DNA of 33,676 bases from Chloroflexota bacterium (GCA_013698095.1 JACCVQ010000224.1:1-33676), one strand, 5' to 3'; shown: positions 8,880-17,835, counted from the stretch's first letter. Program-made: numbers and translations. The notes: generated by a model from the letters alone, not told the origin.

Positions 8880-10213
8880 CGGGCGATCCTCCGGAGCGAC
8901 GGGCGCAGGATGCGCCAGCGACGGGTCGGTGAGACGAGCTGGACAGAGGCAAGGACGAACAGCACGGACATCACGCCCCACGCCTGGAGGCTGCGCGACC
9001 AGAACGTGTCGCGCCGAATGCCGAACGGCTGGGGATCGGCCGCGACGAGGCCGGCAGCGGCGTTCGGCTGCTGGACGCCGGGCTTGACGAAGCCGCCGTC
9101 CGGGGCCACCAACGTGGGGTCGACGGGAGCGACAACGCCGCCAGGCTCGCGCCCGGCGCCCGTCCGCGGGACTTCGGTCGGGAAGACGACCCCGTTGCCG
9201 ACACCGGCCCCCACCGTGATCCCGCCATTCGTGATCGTGTACAGGCGACTGCACCAGCCGCCGTAGCCGTCGGAGGCGCCGCAGATCACGTCGTATTGGG
9301 CGGCGAACGGGTTGAACCAGAGGAATGCCTCGGGCGCCCGGCCCTTGATCGGACCGACCCCGACGGCGCTGGTGGTTCCGCTGAACGAATCGCTCGCGAA
9401 CCCCATCCGGCTGACACCCGACATCGTGTTCCAGAACAGCACCCCGAACATCGTGCCGAGGGTCAGGAACAGGACGGTGAAGAACGTGACCACGGTCGCG
9501 CCCTGGGTTCGCTGCATGATCGCCGAGATGAACAGCCCCAGCGAGCCGAGGCCGAGCGCGGACACGATCAGCACCGCGTACGCCCGGACGACATCGTCCG
9601 GTCCGACGCCGCCGAAGACGAAGACGAGCGCCGTCAACGGGATCGAGGCGGCGATCAGCAGGAAGACGTAGGCGAGCGCACTGAGGAGCTTGCCGATGAC
9701 GATGGCGAGCGACGAGATGGGCGTCGCGGTGAGCATCTCGAGGGTCTGCTTCTCGCGTTCCAGGCTGATCGCGCCGGCGGTGAACGCCGGGGCGAGGAAG
9801 ACCACCAGCAATGTCTCGACGAGGATCAGCGCGCCGAACACCTCCTGGCCGACGAGCGATGAGGCGAACGCCGCTGATCCGCCCTGGAGCGACGCGTTGT
9901 GGACGTAGTTCCGTTCGGCGACGAGCTCCCACGCCCATGCGAACACGCCCAGGAACAGCAGGTAGAACGTCAGGACCACGAAGGCTCGCCGGCCGCGAAC
10001 ACGCCCTCGGAGCTCTTTCACCCCAACCGCGGCGATCGAGTCGATGCCCCGCCGTGTGGCGCGGATCGGATCTGGCCGTGGGCGCCGCGGTCCAAGCGGT
10101 GCCTGGCCGACAACCTCGGTCCGGACTGGCCGGCCGCCAGCGCCGCCGGGGCCGACGTCTTCCATCTCGCCGGCGAGAGGATCGCCCATCGGCAGGGCTC
10201 GCTCGTCGCTCAC
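8876..10213 (-). CDS. ABC-2 type transporter permease
   Basis: The 445-residue integral membrane protein has about six hydrophobic helices, near 77-98, 125-148, 180-205, 212-233, 243-263 and 408-430. The segment REKQTLEMLTATPIS between helices 2 and 3 is characteristic of ABC-2/GldF/NatB-like permeases. A large extracytoplasmic loop lies before the last helix. It starts with GTG 10213, one base after the ATPase stop; an internal ATG eight codons later is an alternative. Its partner is the ATP-binding protein encoded immediately upstream. The stop overlaps the next ATG. The transported substrate is unknown; the placement inside the MoxR/VWA operon suggests a role in that envelope system. Confidence 0.92.
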   Translation of the reverse strand: MSDERALPMGDPLAGEMEDVGPGGAGGRPVRTEVVGQAPLGPRRPRPDPIRATRRGIDSIAAVGVKELRGRVRGRRAFVVLTFYLLFLGVFAWAWELVAERNYVHNASLQGGSAAFASSLVGQEVFGALILVETLLVVFLAPAFTAGAISLEREKQTLEMLTATPISSLAIVIGKLLSALAYVFLLIAASIPLTALVFVFGGVGPDDVVRAYAVLIVSALGLGSLGLFISAIMQRTQGATVVTFFTVLFLTLGTMFGVLFWNTMSGVSRMGFASDSFSGTTSAVGVGPIKGRAPEAFLWFNPFAAQYDVICGASDGYGGWCSRLYTITNGGITVGAGVGNGVVFPTEVPRTGAGREPGGVVAPVDPTLVAPDGGFVKPGVQQPNAAAGLVAADPQPFGIRRDTFWSRSLQAWGVMSVLFVLASVQLVSPTRRWRILRPSLRRIAR

Positions 10214-10214
10214 G

Positions 10215-11174
10215 TCAGGCCACCTGCTCGGTGCCTGCGTTGGCGGAGGTCACCTGGAGGAACAGCTCCTCGAGGTCGCTTGCCGCCCGCGCGAAGGAGA
10301 TGACCCGGATCCCGGCCGCGACCGCGCCGGCCAGGAGCTGCGCCGAGGCGGCGTCGTCGCCGCGGAACCCGAGCTCGATCTGGCCGTCGTCGAGAATCGT
10401 TGCCGAGGCCACGCGCGGATCGGTCGCGAAGTGATTCCGGGCAGGCTCGAGGCCCTCGTTCGACAGGATCCGGATCCGCAGGACGGCGCCGTAGCGGAGG
10501 CGCTTCTCGATGTCGGCGACCTTGCCGTGGGCGAGGACCCGGCCGTGGTCGACGATGGCGACGGATGTGCACAGCTCTTCGAGCTCGGGCAGGATGTGGC
10601 TGCTGATCACGATCGTCTTGCCGAGCGCGCGGAGCTCGCGGAGGAGCTCCCGAAGCTCCACCCGGGCGCGCGGGTCGAGACCGGATGCGGGTTCGTCGAG
10701 GAGCAGCACCGCGGGATCGTGGACCAGCGTGTGGGCGAGGCACAGCCGCTGCTGCATTCCGCGCGAGAGGCTCTGGACGTAGGCATGGCGCTTGTCACCG
10801 AGGTCCACGAGGTCGAGCAGGTCGCCGATCATCCGGCGCCGGCGGGCCGCCGGGATGCCATAACAGCGGGCGAAGAAGTCGAGGTATTCCCAGACCTTCA
10901 TGTCGTCGTAGACCCCGAACACATCCGGCATGAAGCCGAGGACGCGGCGAGCCTCACCCGGGTTCCGCAGGACGTCGATCCCGGCGATCTCGGCATGGCC
11001 GGATGTCGCGGTCAGGAGGGTCGCGAGGATCCGGAGAGTCGTGGACTTGCCCGCGCCGTTGGGCCCGACAAGCCCGAAGATCTCGCCCGTGCCGACCGTC
11101 AGGTCCATGCCGGCCACGGCCAGCGTCCCGGGGTAGCGCTTCACAAGGTCGCGAGTCACGACGACGTCGGTCAC
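10215..11174 (-). CDS. ABC transporter ATP-binding protein
   Basis: The 319-residue ATPase has Walker A GPNGAGKST (37-45), signature LSRGMQQRL (from about 136), Walker B VLLLDE (156-161), the D-loop SGLDP and the switch histidine in ISSHIL. At the usual Q-loop position the sequence is FMPDVFGVYDD with no glutamine, as in several ABC-2 ATPases of the GldA/CcmA type. The C-terminal 90 residues form an accessory domain. It starts with GTG 11174, overlapping the stop of the upstream exported protein (GTGA), and is followed one base after its stop by the permease gene. The two should form one exporter-like complex. Confidence 0.94.
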   Translation of the reverse strand: MTDVVVTRDLVKRYPGTLAVAGMDLTVGTGEIFGLVGPNGAGKSTTLRILATLLTATSGHAEIAGIDVLRNPGEARRVLGFMPDVFGVYDDMKVWEYLDFFARCYGIPAARRRRMIGDLLDLVDLGDKRHAYVQSLSRGMQQRLCLAHTLVHDPAVLLLDEPASGLDPRARVELRELLRELRALGKTIVISSHILPELEELCTSVAIVDHGRVLAHGKVADIEKRLRYGAVLRIRILSNEGLEPARNHFATDPRVASATILDDGQIELGFRGDDAASAQLLAGAVAAGIRVISFARAASDLEELFLQVTSANAGTEQVA

Positions 11175-13672
11175 CGGACGGACCCCTGGATCGAGATGTT
11201 GACGTAGCCGTTGATCTGGTCCTGGTTCTCGTTCACGAGTCGGAACAGGACTGCACCCGTGCCCGGATCGACATATTTCGGGGCATCCGCGAGATCGTAG
11301 ACCTCTCCCTGGTTGAGGTGCGGAAGGCGATGCCAGGCCCCGACGCCGGTCCGATCGAACACCTCGACCTCGGGCATCCCGTCGCGCTGGTCGGGCGGGA
11401 TGGGCTTCGGGCACGTGTTCGGCTGGAGCACGCCGTTGACCACCAGGTCCCGTTCTTCCTTGAAGCAGCTGTCCGGGATCGGTTTGATCGGCTTGCCGCC
11501 CGTATCGCGGACCGCGCCGTCGGGCCCGAAACCGAGGCTGAACCGGACGTGGGTCGCGGTCAGCTTGCCGGTGAAGGCGATGGGCCGGTAGGCGATCGTC
11601 ACGGAGCCCTGGCCGAAGAAGAACTGCGACGGCTCCTTGTTGAAGAAGGCTGCGTCCGAATCGGTGATCGTGCTCCGGATCAGATCTCCGCCGAACGTCA
11701 CCGTGCCGCGAACGCTCATCGGAAGCGGCAGGTAGTAGAGGACGTTGCTGACGCGGTTGGCCGACTGGTTCTCGACCGTCACCTCGACGACGCCGGTGCG
11801 ACCCCAGGCCAGGAGAACCGGGCCCTCCGTCGAGAGCCTCCCGAAGTTGCCGAACTGGGGGTCGGTCGTCAGCTGGTCGATGACTCGGTGACGCGTCTGG
11901 TCGCGCCGGCTCGCCTCCGACGTCGCGCCGGTATCGTCGAAGAACAGCTGGCCGAAGAGCTTGTCGGACAGGCTCGAGCCGATGGGCGTCGGCAGGATCG
12001 TGAGGGCGACGTCGACCTGCTCGCCGGGCAGGAGATCCTTGAGGACCTTGACGTTTCCGCCGAGGACGACGGCCGGCCGTTCGAGCTTCGTGTCGGAGTC
12101 GTTGCGGACGATGCCGCTGAGCGTCCCGTTGACCAGGGCCAGGTCGGCATGGATCTTCGGCACCGTCGCCTGGGCCTCGGCCCGGATCGTCCGGAGCGAG
12201 CCGAACCCGACCGCCAGGTTGCGGACCCGCGACGGGTTGCCCTGGATCACGTCGAGGCTGGCGCCGGAGCCACCGAAGATATCGCCCGAGATCGGGGACG
12301 ACAGGAGAGCCCCACCGGGGATCGCGACCTGGTACGTGCCACGCGTCGGCGAGAAGACCCCGAGGTAGACGTTGGCGCTGCCTTCGGTGGCGCCCGGCGC
12401 GCCCCGGACGATGGCGACCTCGTTGACGATGATGCTGCTGCCGCGGAGCGCCGATCCGAATGCGTACGCGCCGACCGCGAAGCCGACGATCAGGATCGGC
12501 ATGGTGACCCACGCCCACTCGCGCTTGTCGATCCGGCGCAGGACGAGGTAGTTGATCGGACCGATCAACGCCACGTAGCCGACCAGCAGGAGGAGCAGGC
12601 CGCCGAGCGGCGGCAGCGCCAGGGACGGCAGGTTGCTGACCGCGGCGACGATCTGGCCGTCATCGCTGATCGCGACCGTGCCCTCCGAACGGGCCGGGAT
12701 CAGGCTCGGCCAGAGGGACCGTCCCGCGGTCGACTCGGCGATCCAGCCGACGGTCGGATCGACACCGAGAATCGTCACGCTGCCGCCTCCGTATCCGGCC
12801 TCGGCCGCGACGATCCGGTCGCTGCTGGTGGCCAGCGTCCGGCCGCGGATCAGCTCGCCGGCCATCGCCGGCAGGTCCTTGGCGCCCTTTGGCGGCATCC
12901 CGAGGAGCGAGGTCAAAGAGCTCGGAGCCACGTCAACGGTCACGACCGGCCGGTACGGCAGGATGTCGTCCGGGAATCCACCAAGCGCCCCGATCCCGGC
13001 GGTCCCGCCGAGGATCACGAGGCGCCCGCCGAGGGCCAGCCAGCCGCGCAGCGCGGTCAGCTGCTCCGCTTGGAGCGAAGAGGCGTCAACGTCCTGCCAG
13101 ACGATCCGATCGAGGGCCGACCAGGCCTCGATCCGGGTCGGCAGGTCGGTCACCGCGAGGGGCACGATCACCGCCGGCTGCTGGTTCTGGAGGTCCGGCA
13201 GCCGGAGCGTGCCGGTCACCCGTGGCGCGTTCTCGGCAATGACGCCGACGACCAATTGACCCGGGTCATGGAGTGAGACCGCAATCTTTTCGCGGAGCAT
13301 GACCTCCCCGCCGACGACGAGCGCGACTTCGAGCTGCTGGCCGAAGGACGGCGGCTGGGCGTGGAGGATCCACGTCTTGTCGGACGGGCTGTCGAGCTGG
13401 ACTGCGGTCGCGTAGCGCGTCCCGCCCTGCGCGCCGCCCTGGAGGCGGATCTCGCCGCTGATCGACGGCCCGCTGTTGACGAGATGGACCTCGATCGCGA
13501 TCCACGAGCCGAGTCGAGCGTGGCCATGGAGGAGGACCCGAGCGGTCATCGTCGGCGGATCAGCAGCGAGGGCCCGGCCGGCCAACGGCCCGACCGCGCT
13601 CGCGGCGAGGAGCCAGACCGCCGCGACGAGGGCGACGAGTCGGGGGAGCCGAGGCTGCGCGCGACGAGTCAC
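11171..13672 (-). CDS. Exported membrane protein with GATase-like domain, first gene of the MoxR/VWA/ABC operon
   Basis: The 833-residue product begins with a signal sequence (hydrophobic core LVALVAAVWLLAASAV, cleavage likely after ALA near residue 31). An extracytoplasmic region includes a GATase-like Rossmann segment (about 180-225, ending LVILGG), then two membrane helices (about 348-378 and 388-410) and a long C-terminal extracytoplasmic part of beta-rich appearance. Start GTG 13672 was chosen for a GGAG 5 nt upstream; GTG 13678 is an alternative and longer extensions are unlikely. Similar proteins precede ABC-2 transporter pairs in other bacteria (GldG-like arrangement), but no enzymatic role can be assigned. 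Its stop overlaps the ATPase start. Confidence 0.85.
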   Translation of the reverse strand: MTRRAQPRLPRLVALVAAVWLLAASAVGPLAGRALAADPPTMTARVLLHGHARLGSWIAIEVHLVNSGPSISGEIRLQGGAQGGTRYATAVQLDSPSDKTWILHAQPPSFGQQLEVALVVGGEVMLREKIAVSLHDPGQLVVGVIAENAPRVTGTLRLPDLQNQQPAVIVPLAVTDLPTRIEAWSALDRIVWQDVDASSLQAEQLTALRGWLALGGRLVILGGTAGIGALGGFPDDILPYRPVVTVDVAPSSLTSLLGMPPKGAKDLPAMAGELIRGRTLATSSDRIVAAEAGYGGGSVTILGVDPTVGWIAESTAGRSLWPSLIPARSEGTVAISDDGQIVAAVSNLPSLALPPLGGLLLLLVGYVALIGPINYLVLRRIDKREWAWVTMPILIVGFAVGAYAFGSALRGSSIIVNEVAIVRGAPGATEGSANVYLGVFSPTRGTYQVAIPGGALLSSPISGDIFGGSGASLDVIQGNPSRVRNLAVGFGSLRTIRAEAQATVPKIHADLALVNGTLSGIVRNDSDTKLERPAVVLGGNVKVLKDLLPGEQVDVALTILPTPIGSSLSDKLFGQLFFDDTGATSEASRRDQTRHRVIDQLTTDPQFGNFGRLSTEGPVLLAWGRTGVVEVTVENQSANRVSNVLYYLPLPMSVRGTVTFGGDLIRSTITDSDAAFFNKEPSQFFFGQGSVTIAYRPIAFTGKLTATHVRFSLGFGPDGAVRDTGGKPIKPIPDSCFKEERDLVVNGVLQPNTCPKPIPPDQRDGMPEVEVFDRTGVGAWHRLPHLNQGEVYDLADAPKYVDPGTGAVLFRLVNENQDQINGYVNISIQGSVR

Positions 13673-13771
13673 GGGCACTCCATTGAGGGGATGACACCTT
13701 GCGGTCGCAGCATCGACGCCCCGGCCTGTCGAAAAGTTGCGTTCGGCAGCCTGACGGTGGGCCGGCCAGCG

Positions 13772-13794
13772 GCGCAACGGTCGGAGCGTTGCGC
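13772..13794. promoter_or_regulatory. Perfect inverted repeat between divergent genes
   Basis: Arms GCGCAACG and CGTTGCGC (8 bp, perfect) are separated by 7 nt. The element lies between the divergent operon start (13672) and the DUF1015 gene (13914). It could be an operator for a dimeric regulator, or a hairpin in the 5' leader of the minus-strand operon. No U-tract follows, so a terminator is less likely. Confidence 0.5.
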
Positions 13795-13819
13795 GGTCTG
13801 CGGCGGATCGGCCCCTCCT

Positions 13820-13829
13820 ATCGTACGAT
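13820..13829. promoter_or_regulatory. Palindromic ATCGTACGAT giving overlapping divergent -10 boxes
   Basis: The perfect 10-bp palindrome contains TACGAT on both strands (plus 13824-13829, minus 13825-13820). Both match the TAnnnT -10 pattern seen elsewhere in the window, so one element could serve transcription in both directions. No good -35 boxes were found, so this is a proposal from position and pattern. Confidence 0.4.
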
Positions 13830-13913
13830 GCCGTGCGAGGCAAGCGACCGCGGCGTCACCCGTGGCGGCCGTCCGTCGTTGTCTCGACCGCGGACATCAC
13901 CCTCGAGGATCCC

Positions 13914-15239
13914 GTGCCCCAGATCCGTCCCTTTCGCGCGCTCCGCTACGGCCCGGACACGGTCGGCGACCTTGCCGCCGTCGTCGCTCCGCCGTACGAC
14001 GTCCTCTCGGCCGAAGACCGCACCCGGCTCCGGACCCTGAGCCCCTTGAACGTGGTCCGTCTCGATGCGCCGAGCGACGAGGTGGGCGACGCCGAGGACG
14101 ATCGCTACCGCCGGGCGGCGAGGACGCTGGCGGCGTGGCGCTCGGACGGGACGCTTCACAAGGATCCCCGGCCGTCGATCTACGTCCATGAGCAGACCTA
14201 TCGCGTCCCGGGGACCGATGTCGAGCGGACCCAGCGAGGCTTCTTCGGCAGGCTTCGGCTGGAGCCGCTGGAGCCCGGTTCCGGGGTCCTGCCCCATGAG
14301 CGGACGCTGGCTGCGCCGCGCGAGGACCGCTACCGCCTCCTGCGCGCGACCGGTGTGAACACGAGCCCGGTCATCGGCCTGTACGACGATCCGTCCGGCC
14401 GCGCGTCCACAATCCTGGCCGAGCTCGCCACAGGACCGCCCGCAATCGATGTCCGCGACGACGACGACGTCCGCCATCGCGTCTGGGTCGTTGCCGCCGA
14501 TGGGCCGAATGCGGCCGAGGTCGCCAAGCTGATCGCGATCGCGTCCGCCGCTCCGGTCACGATCGCGGACGGCCATCATCGCTACGAGACCGCGCTCCGC
14601 TACCGCGACGAGCGCCGGATGAGCCGGTCATGCGAAGAAGACCCGGCCTTCGACTACCTGCTGATGCTCTTCCTCGAGACCACGGCCGAGCCGCTGACGG
14701 TCCTGCCGACCCACCGGATCGTGAGCGGCCTCGGAGACGACGGCGTCGACCGCATGCTGGCTGGCTTGGAGGAGCTGTTCGCGGTCCGTGCCGCGTCACG
14801 GGCCGAGCTGGTCGACGTCCTCGGCGGCAAGGCCGCGGTCGGGGCGCTCGGCGGGGCCGGCCACTTCGGGCTCTGGACGCGTCAGGGCGGGGCGTTCCTG
14901 ACCGCCCGCCGCTCCGCCTTCGAGCCGCTCCTGCCGCCCGGCGGGCGGGCCGTCCGCGGTCTCGACGTCGTCCTGCTCGGGGTCGCCCTCGAACGTCTGG
15001 CCGGGATCGACCCGGCAGCGGTCGCGGCCGGCCGCCTGTCGTTCACGAAGGCCGCGGACGACGCGCTCAGTGCCGTCGACGCCGGGGCCGACGGCGTCGA
15101 CGCGGCGTTCCTGCTCGAGCCGACGCCCGTGGCCTCGATCGCCGCCGTCGCGGGCGAGGGCGACGTCATGCCCCAGAAGTCGACCTACTTCTATCCCAAG
15201 GCCCTGACCGGTCTCCTGATCAACCCGCATGAATGGTGA
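13914..15239 (+). CDS. DUF1015 family protein
   Basis: The 441-residue product matches the DUF1015 (COG4198) pattern: an N-terminal APPYDV motif at 25-30, the invariant-looking IADGHHRYETAL segment near 218-229, and a C-terminal MPQKSTYFYPK motif. The biochemical role of most members is not established. Start GTG 13914 has GAGGA a few bases upstream; upstream in-frame codons are less family-like. The stop lies 4 nt before the proposed start of the alpha/beta-hydrolase-fold gene, so the two are probably co-transcribed. Confidence 0.9.
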   Translation: MPQIRPFRALRYGPDTVGDLAAVVAPPYDVLSAEDRTRLRTLSPLNVVRLDAPSDEVGDAEDDRYRRAARTLAAWRSDGTLHKDPRPSIYVHEQTYRVPGTDVERTQRGFFGRLRLEPLEPGSGVLPHERTLAAPREDRYRLLRATGVNTSPVIGLYDDPSGRASTILAELATGPPAIDVRDDDDVRHRVWVVAADGPNAAEVAKLIAIASAAPVTIADGHHRYETALRYRDERRMSRSCEEDPAFDYLLMLFLETTAEPLTVLPTHRIVSGLGDDGVDRMLAGLEELFAVRAASRAELVDVLGGKAAVGALGGAGHFGLWTRQGGAFLTARRSAFEPLLPPGGRAVRGLDVVLLGVALERLAGIDPAAVAAGRLSFTKAADDALSAVDAGADGVDAAFLLEPTPVASIAAVAGEGDVMPQKSTYFYPKALTGLLINPHEW

Positions 15240-15243
15240 CCCG

Positions 15244-16122
15244 ATGACCGAGTCGACCCCCGATCAGATCCTTGCCCGTGCCCAGGTCCCGTCGGCGAAT
15301 GGCCGGCCGGTCCGCAAGGACGAGATCGAGATCCACGACCGGGGGGTCTATATCGAGTCGTGGCTGCCCGAGCGCCGCTCGCGACGCAAGCCGCTCCTGT
15401 TCGTCCATGGCGAGCTGACCGGGTCGTGGCTGTGGGAGCGGTTCCTGGGCTACTTCGCGTCGCGTGGCTGGGAGGGCCACGCCCTCAATCTCCAGAACCA
15501 TCACTGGTCGCGGAGGATGGATCCGGCCGAGATCACGTTCGAGACCTACGTCGACGACGTCGCCGCCGGCCTCGATCGTCTCGGCGCCACGACGGTCGTG
15601 ATCGGGCACGGCCTGGGCGCGCTGCTGGCCCTCAAGGCGGCCGAGCAGGTGCCGCTCGGCGGATTGGTCCTGCTCGCGCCCGAGCCTCCGGCCGCGCTCC
15701 GCCTGCCCGCCCAGCCGCATGAGCTGCGCGATGTGCCCGACGTGTACGGCCGCGGCCGGATCGGCTGGTCCACGCTGCCCGAGAAGCTCCAGCGCGATCA
15801 CCGCGACCTCACCATCGCTGACGTCCTGCGGATTCAGCATCTTCTTGGCCAGAAGCCGCACGAGAGCGGTCGGGCGATGCGGGCGGTCCTGGCCGGAGTC
15901 TCCGTCGATCCCCGGCCGTTCGCCGAGATCCCGCGCCTCGTGATCGGGGCGGGGCTCGATCGTTCCGTCGCCGAGCCCGTGGCCGAGCAGGTGGCGTCCT
16001 GGCTGGGAGCGGAGTACGAGCCGTTCGGGGCGCATTCCCACTACGGGCTGATGGTCGGCGAGCAGAGCCACCAGCAGGTCGCCGACGCGATCCGCGGGTT
16101 CCTCGAGGCCCATCGCCTCTAG
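15244..16122 (+). CDS. Alpha/beta-hydrolase-fold protein with nucleophile Ser replaced by Gly
   Basis: The 292-residue product has an alpha/beta-hydrolase layout: strand LLFVHGELTGSWLWE with the oxyanion-type HG, the nucleophile elbow, a candidate acid in GAGLDRSV and a candidate histidine in GAHSHYGL near the C-terminus. The elbow reads VIGHGLGALLAL, where GHSLG is expected, so the catalytic serine position is glycine (codon GGC, one base from AGC). The protein is therefore probably not a classical serine hydrolase. ATG 15244 follows a GGTGA; an earlier ATG at 15229 overlaps the DUF1015 stop and is possible. Its link to the DUF1015 protein is by operon only. Confidence 0.88.
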   Translation: MTESTPDQILARAQVPSANGRPVRKDEIEIHDRGVYIESWLPERRSRRKPLLFVHGELTGSWLWERFLGYFASRGWEGHALNLQNHHWSRRMDPAEITFETYVDDVAAGLDRLGATTVVIGHGLGALLALKAAEQVPLGGLVLLAPEPPAALRLPAQPHELRDVPDVYGRGRIGWSTLPEKLQRDHRDLTIADVLRIQHLLGQKPHESGRAMRAVLAGVSVDPRPFAEIPRLVIGAGLDRSVAEPVAEQVASWLGAEYEPFGAHSHYGLMVGEQSHQQVADAIRGFLEAHRL

Positions 16123-16141
16123 CCCCCGGCCGCCCGTTCCG

Positions 16142-16171
16142 CTGGCGACGATCCGGCTCCGTTGCTATCAT
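16142..16171 (+). promoter_or_regulatory. Putative promoter of tRNA-Glu
   Basis: TATCAT (16166-16171, five of six consensus bases) lies 41 bases before the tRNA, with a weak -35 CTGGCG (16142-16147) at 18-bp spacing. A short 5' leader removed by RNase P is implied. Confidence 0.5.
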
Positions 16172-16212
16172 CCCGATCCGGTCGCGCGACCTGCCCGTCG
16201 TTGCCGTTCGGA

Positions 16213-16289
16213 GCCGCATTCGTCTAGAGGCCCAGGACACCGCCCTCTCAAGGCGGAGATCACCGGTTCGAATCCGGTATGCGGTACCA
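16213..16289 (+). tRNA. tRNA-Glu (anticodon CTC)
   Basis: The acceptor stem GCCGCAT pairs with ATGCGGT (with a G-U at 1-72). The anticodon stem CCGCC/GGCGG encloses loop CTCTCAA with anticodon CTC. The T arm CCGG-TTCGAAT-CCGG is intact, the discriminator is A, and CCA is encoded (16287-16289). The cloverleaf is complete, and the CTC anticodon suits a GC-rich genome that favours GAG. Confidence 0.97.
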
Positions 16290-16387
16290 ACTCTCCGTGA
16301 CCGTCATCGGCCCGATTCACGCGGATCCGGACGACGTCTCTTTCCATCGCGGCACATTGCGCCCCGAACGATGGGCTTCGGTCGAGT

Positions 16388-16403
16388 TCAGTTTCCGAAC
16401 TGA
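16388..16403. terminator. Short hairpin at the 3' end of the amidohydrolase gene
   Basis: TCAGTT-TCCG-AACTGA is a perfect 6-bp stem with a 4-nt loop overlapping the stop codon. It lacks a T-run, so it may be a weak terminator or an mRNA 3'-end stabiliser. Confidence 0.3.
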
Positions 16404-17809
16404 GAACAGATCTCCGTGCAGTGGGCCGGGATCCCGCCGACGATGGTGGCGATGACTGTCATCGCCCGGATCTGGTCTGGCGTGCCGGCGGTGACGTCCC
16501 CGCTCAGGACCGTGACGTCGCCGAGCGTGCCCGGCGCGAGATGGCCTCGTCGCGATTCGTCGCCCAGCGCGTAGGCGGCGTCGAGGGTGACTGCGCGCAG
16601 GCCCTCCTCGGCCGTCAGGAGCTGATCGAGGACCGAGGCAGGAGTCTTCGGATTCGCCCGGCCGCGGCCGTCCATCCCGCCCGCGATCTGGTCCACGGGT
16701 CGGCCGATGTCGTCAGACAGGGCGAGGCCCGGGAAGATCCAGGGCGTGTCGGTCGCCCCGGCGACGTGCAGCCCGGCGTCGACGAAATCTCGCCAGCGCG
16801 CAAGCCAGCCGATCTTTTCGCCACGGTTGCCGGGGCCCAGGTGGTCCAGGTATTCCGGCTCCAGCACCCAGTCGGCTGCCGCGCCATCGAGGTGGATGAC
16901 GGTGGCCAGGTCCATGGCGACGATACGGGCAAGCTGGTCGTCGGTCACCTGGATCGCGTGGTCAATCCGATGGTGCAGCGGATTCGGGCCGGTCGGGCCG
17001 AGTGCCGCATCGAAGGCGTCGAGGACCATCTCGTGGGCCTCGGTGCTGACGGTGTGGACGGAGACCTGCCAGCCTGCGTTGTTCGCCCGGCCGATGGCGC
17101 CGGTCAGGTCCGCTGGCTCCCAGTTGACGATCGTGCCCCAACCGTTGTCGAGCGTGATTTTCAGCCCCTGGACGCTGAGGTGATTCGTGACCGCTCCCGG
17201 CTCGCGGTCGGCGTACCAGTCCCCGAAGTGTTGACCGCCCGCCGGCTCGTTCAGCGCGAGGTAGGCATCGACCCGGAGCGGCAGGGCATCCTCGGCGGCT
17301 AGTTTCGTGAGCTCGTCGAGCCGCTCCCGGTTGACCCATTGCTCGCTTATGGACGTCCAGCCGCGGCTGAGGGCGGCATTCATCGCCGCTGCCGGCGATC
17401 CGACTCCGTACCGGTCGCGGTCGCCAATCCAGTGGGCGTGGGCGTCGATGAATCCGGGGTAAGCAACGTTCTCGCCGATGTCGATGATCGGCACCCGGTC
17501 ACCGGCGAGCGCCAGCACCTGGTCCCGCGTGCCAACCGCCGCCACCGTCCCGTCTTCGACGAGCAGAGCCTCCGCGGTCACCGGCTCGTCCATGGTCACA
17601 ATCCGGCCGACGATGACCATGCTCCCAGACTCGGCTGCCGGCGCACTCGCCGCCAGACTTGGTGGAGCGGAATCGCTCGCCGCCGATGTCGATAGCGACG
17701 GGGAACCGGCACTGCTCGGGCCGCAGCCCGTGACGAGGGCGAGCACGACGAATGCGACAGGCGGCCGCGCGCGAAGCCACGTGCGACGGACGGCTTGCGG
17801 GAAGGTCAT
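16388..17809 (-). CDS. Amidohydrolase family lipoprotein (YtcJ-like)
   Basis: The 473-residue product starts with RR near the N-terminus, a hydrophobic stretch and a lipobox VTGC, which places a lipidated Cys at 29. A Ser/Ala-rich linker runs to about 60. The amidohydrolase fold then shows the metal motif HAHW (H124, H126), LKITLDNG with a candidate bridging lysine near 217, VSVH near 250, HRIDHA near 278 and the GATDTPW aspartate near 358. Homologues are metal-dependent hydrolases of the YtcJ/imidazolonepropionase-like group, and the substrate is not predictable. It lies on the same strand as the sigma/anti-sigma pair, 81 bases after the anti-sigma stop, separated by a strong hairpin. Confidence 0.9.
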   Translation of the reverse strand: MTFPQAVRRTWLRARPPVAFVVLALVTGCGPSSAGSPSLSTSAASDSAPPSLAASAPAAESGSMVIVGRIVTMDEPVTAEALLVEDGTVAAVGTRDQVLALAGDRVPIIDIGENVAYPGFIDAHAHWIGDRDRYGVGSPAAAMNAALSRGWTSISEQWVNRERLDELTKLAAEDALPLRVDAYLALNEPAGGQHFGDWYADREPGAVTNHLSVQGLKITLDNGWGTIVNWEPADLTGAIGRANNAGWQVSVHTVSTEAHEMVLDAFDAALGPTGPNPLHHRIDHAIQVTDDQLARIVAMDLATVIHLDGAAADWVLEPEYLDHLGPGNRGEKIGWLARWRDFVDAGLHVAGATDTPWIFPGLALSDDIGRPVDQIAGGMDGRGRANPKTPASVLDQLLTAEEGLRAVTLDAAYALGDESRRGHLAPGTLGDVTVLSGDVTAGTPDQIRAMTVIATIVGGIPAHCTEICSQFGN

Positions 17810-17835
17810 GGGAGCGGGTCCCTCAGAGAGAAGGA

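Noticed and set aside
6921..9938. A 1005-residue frame extending the coiled-coil protein into the permease gene
   Set aside because: The added part is an out-of-frame reading of the ABC permease; ATG 8879 overlaps the permease stop as expected for coupled genes.
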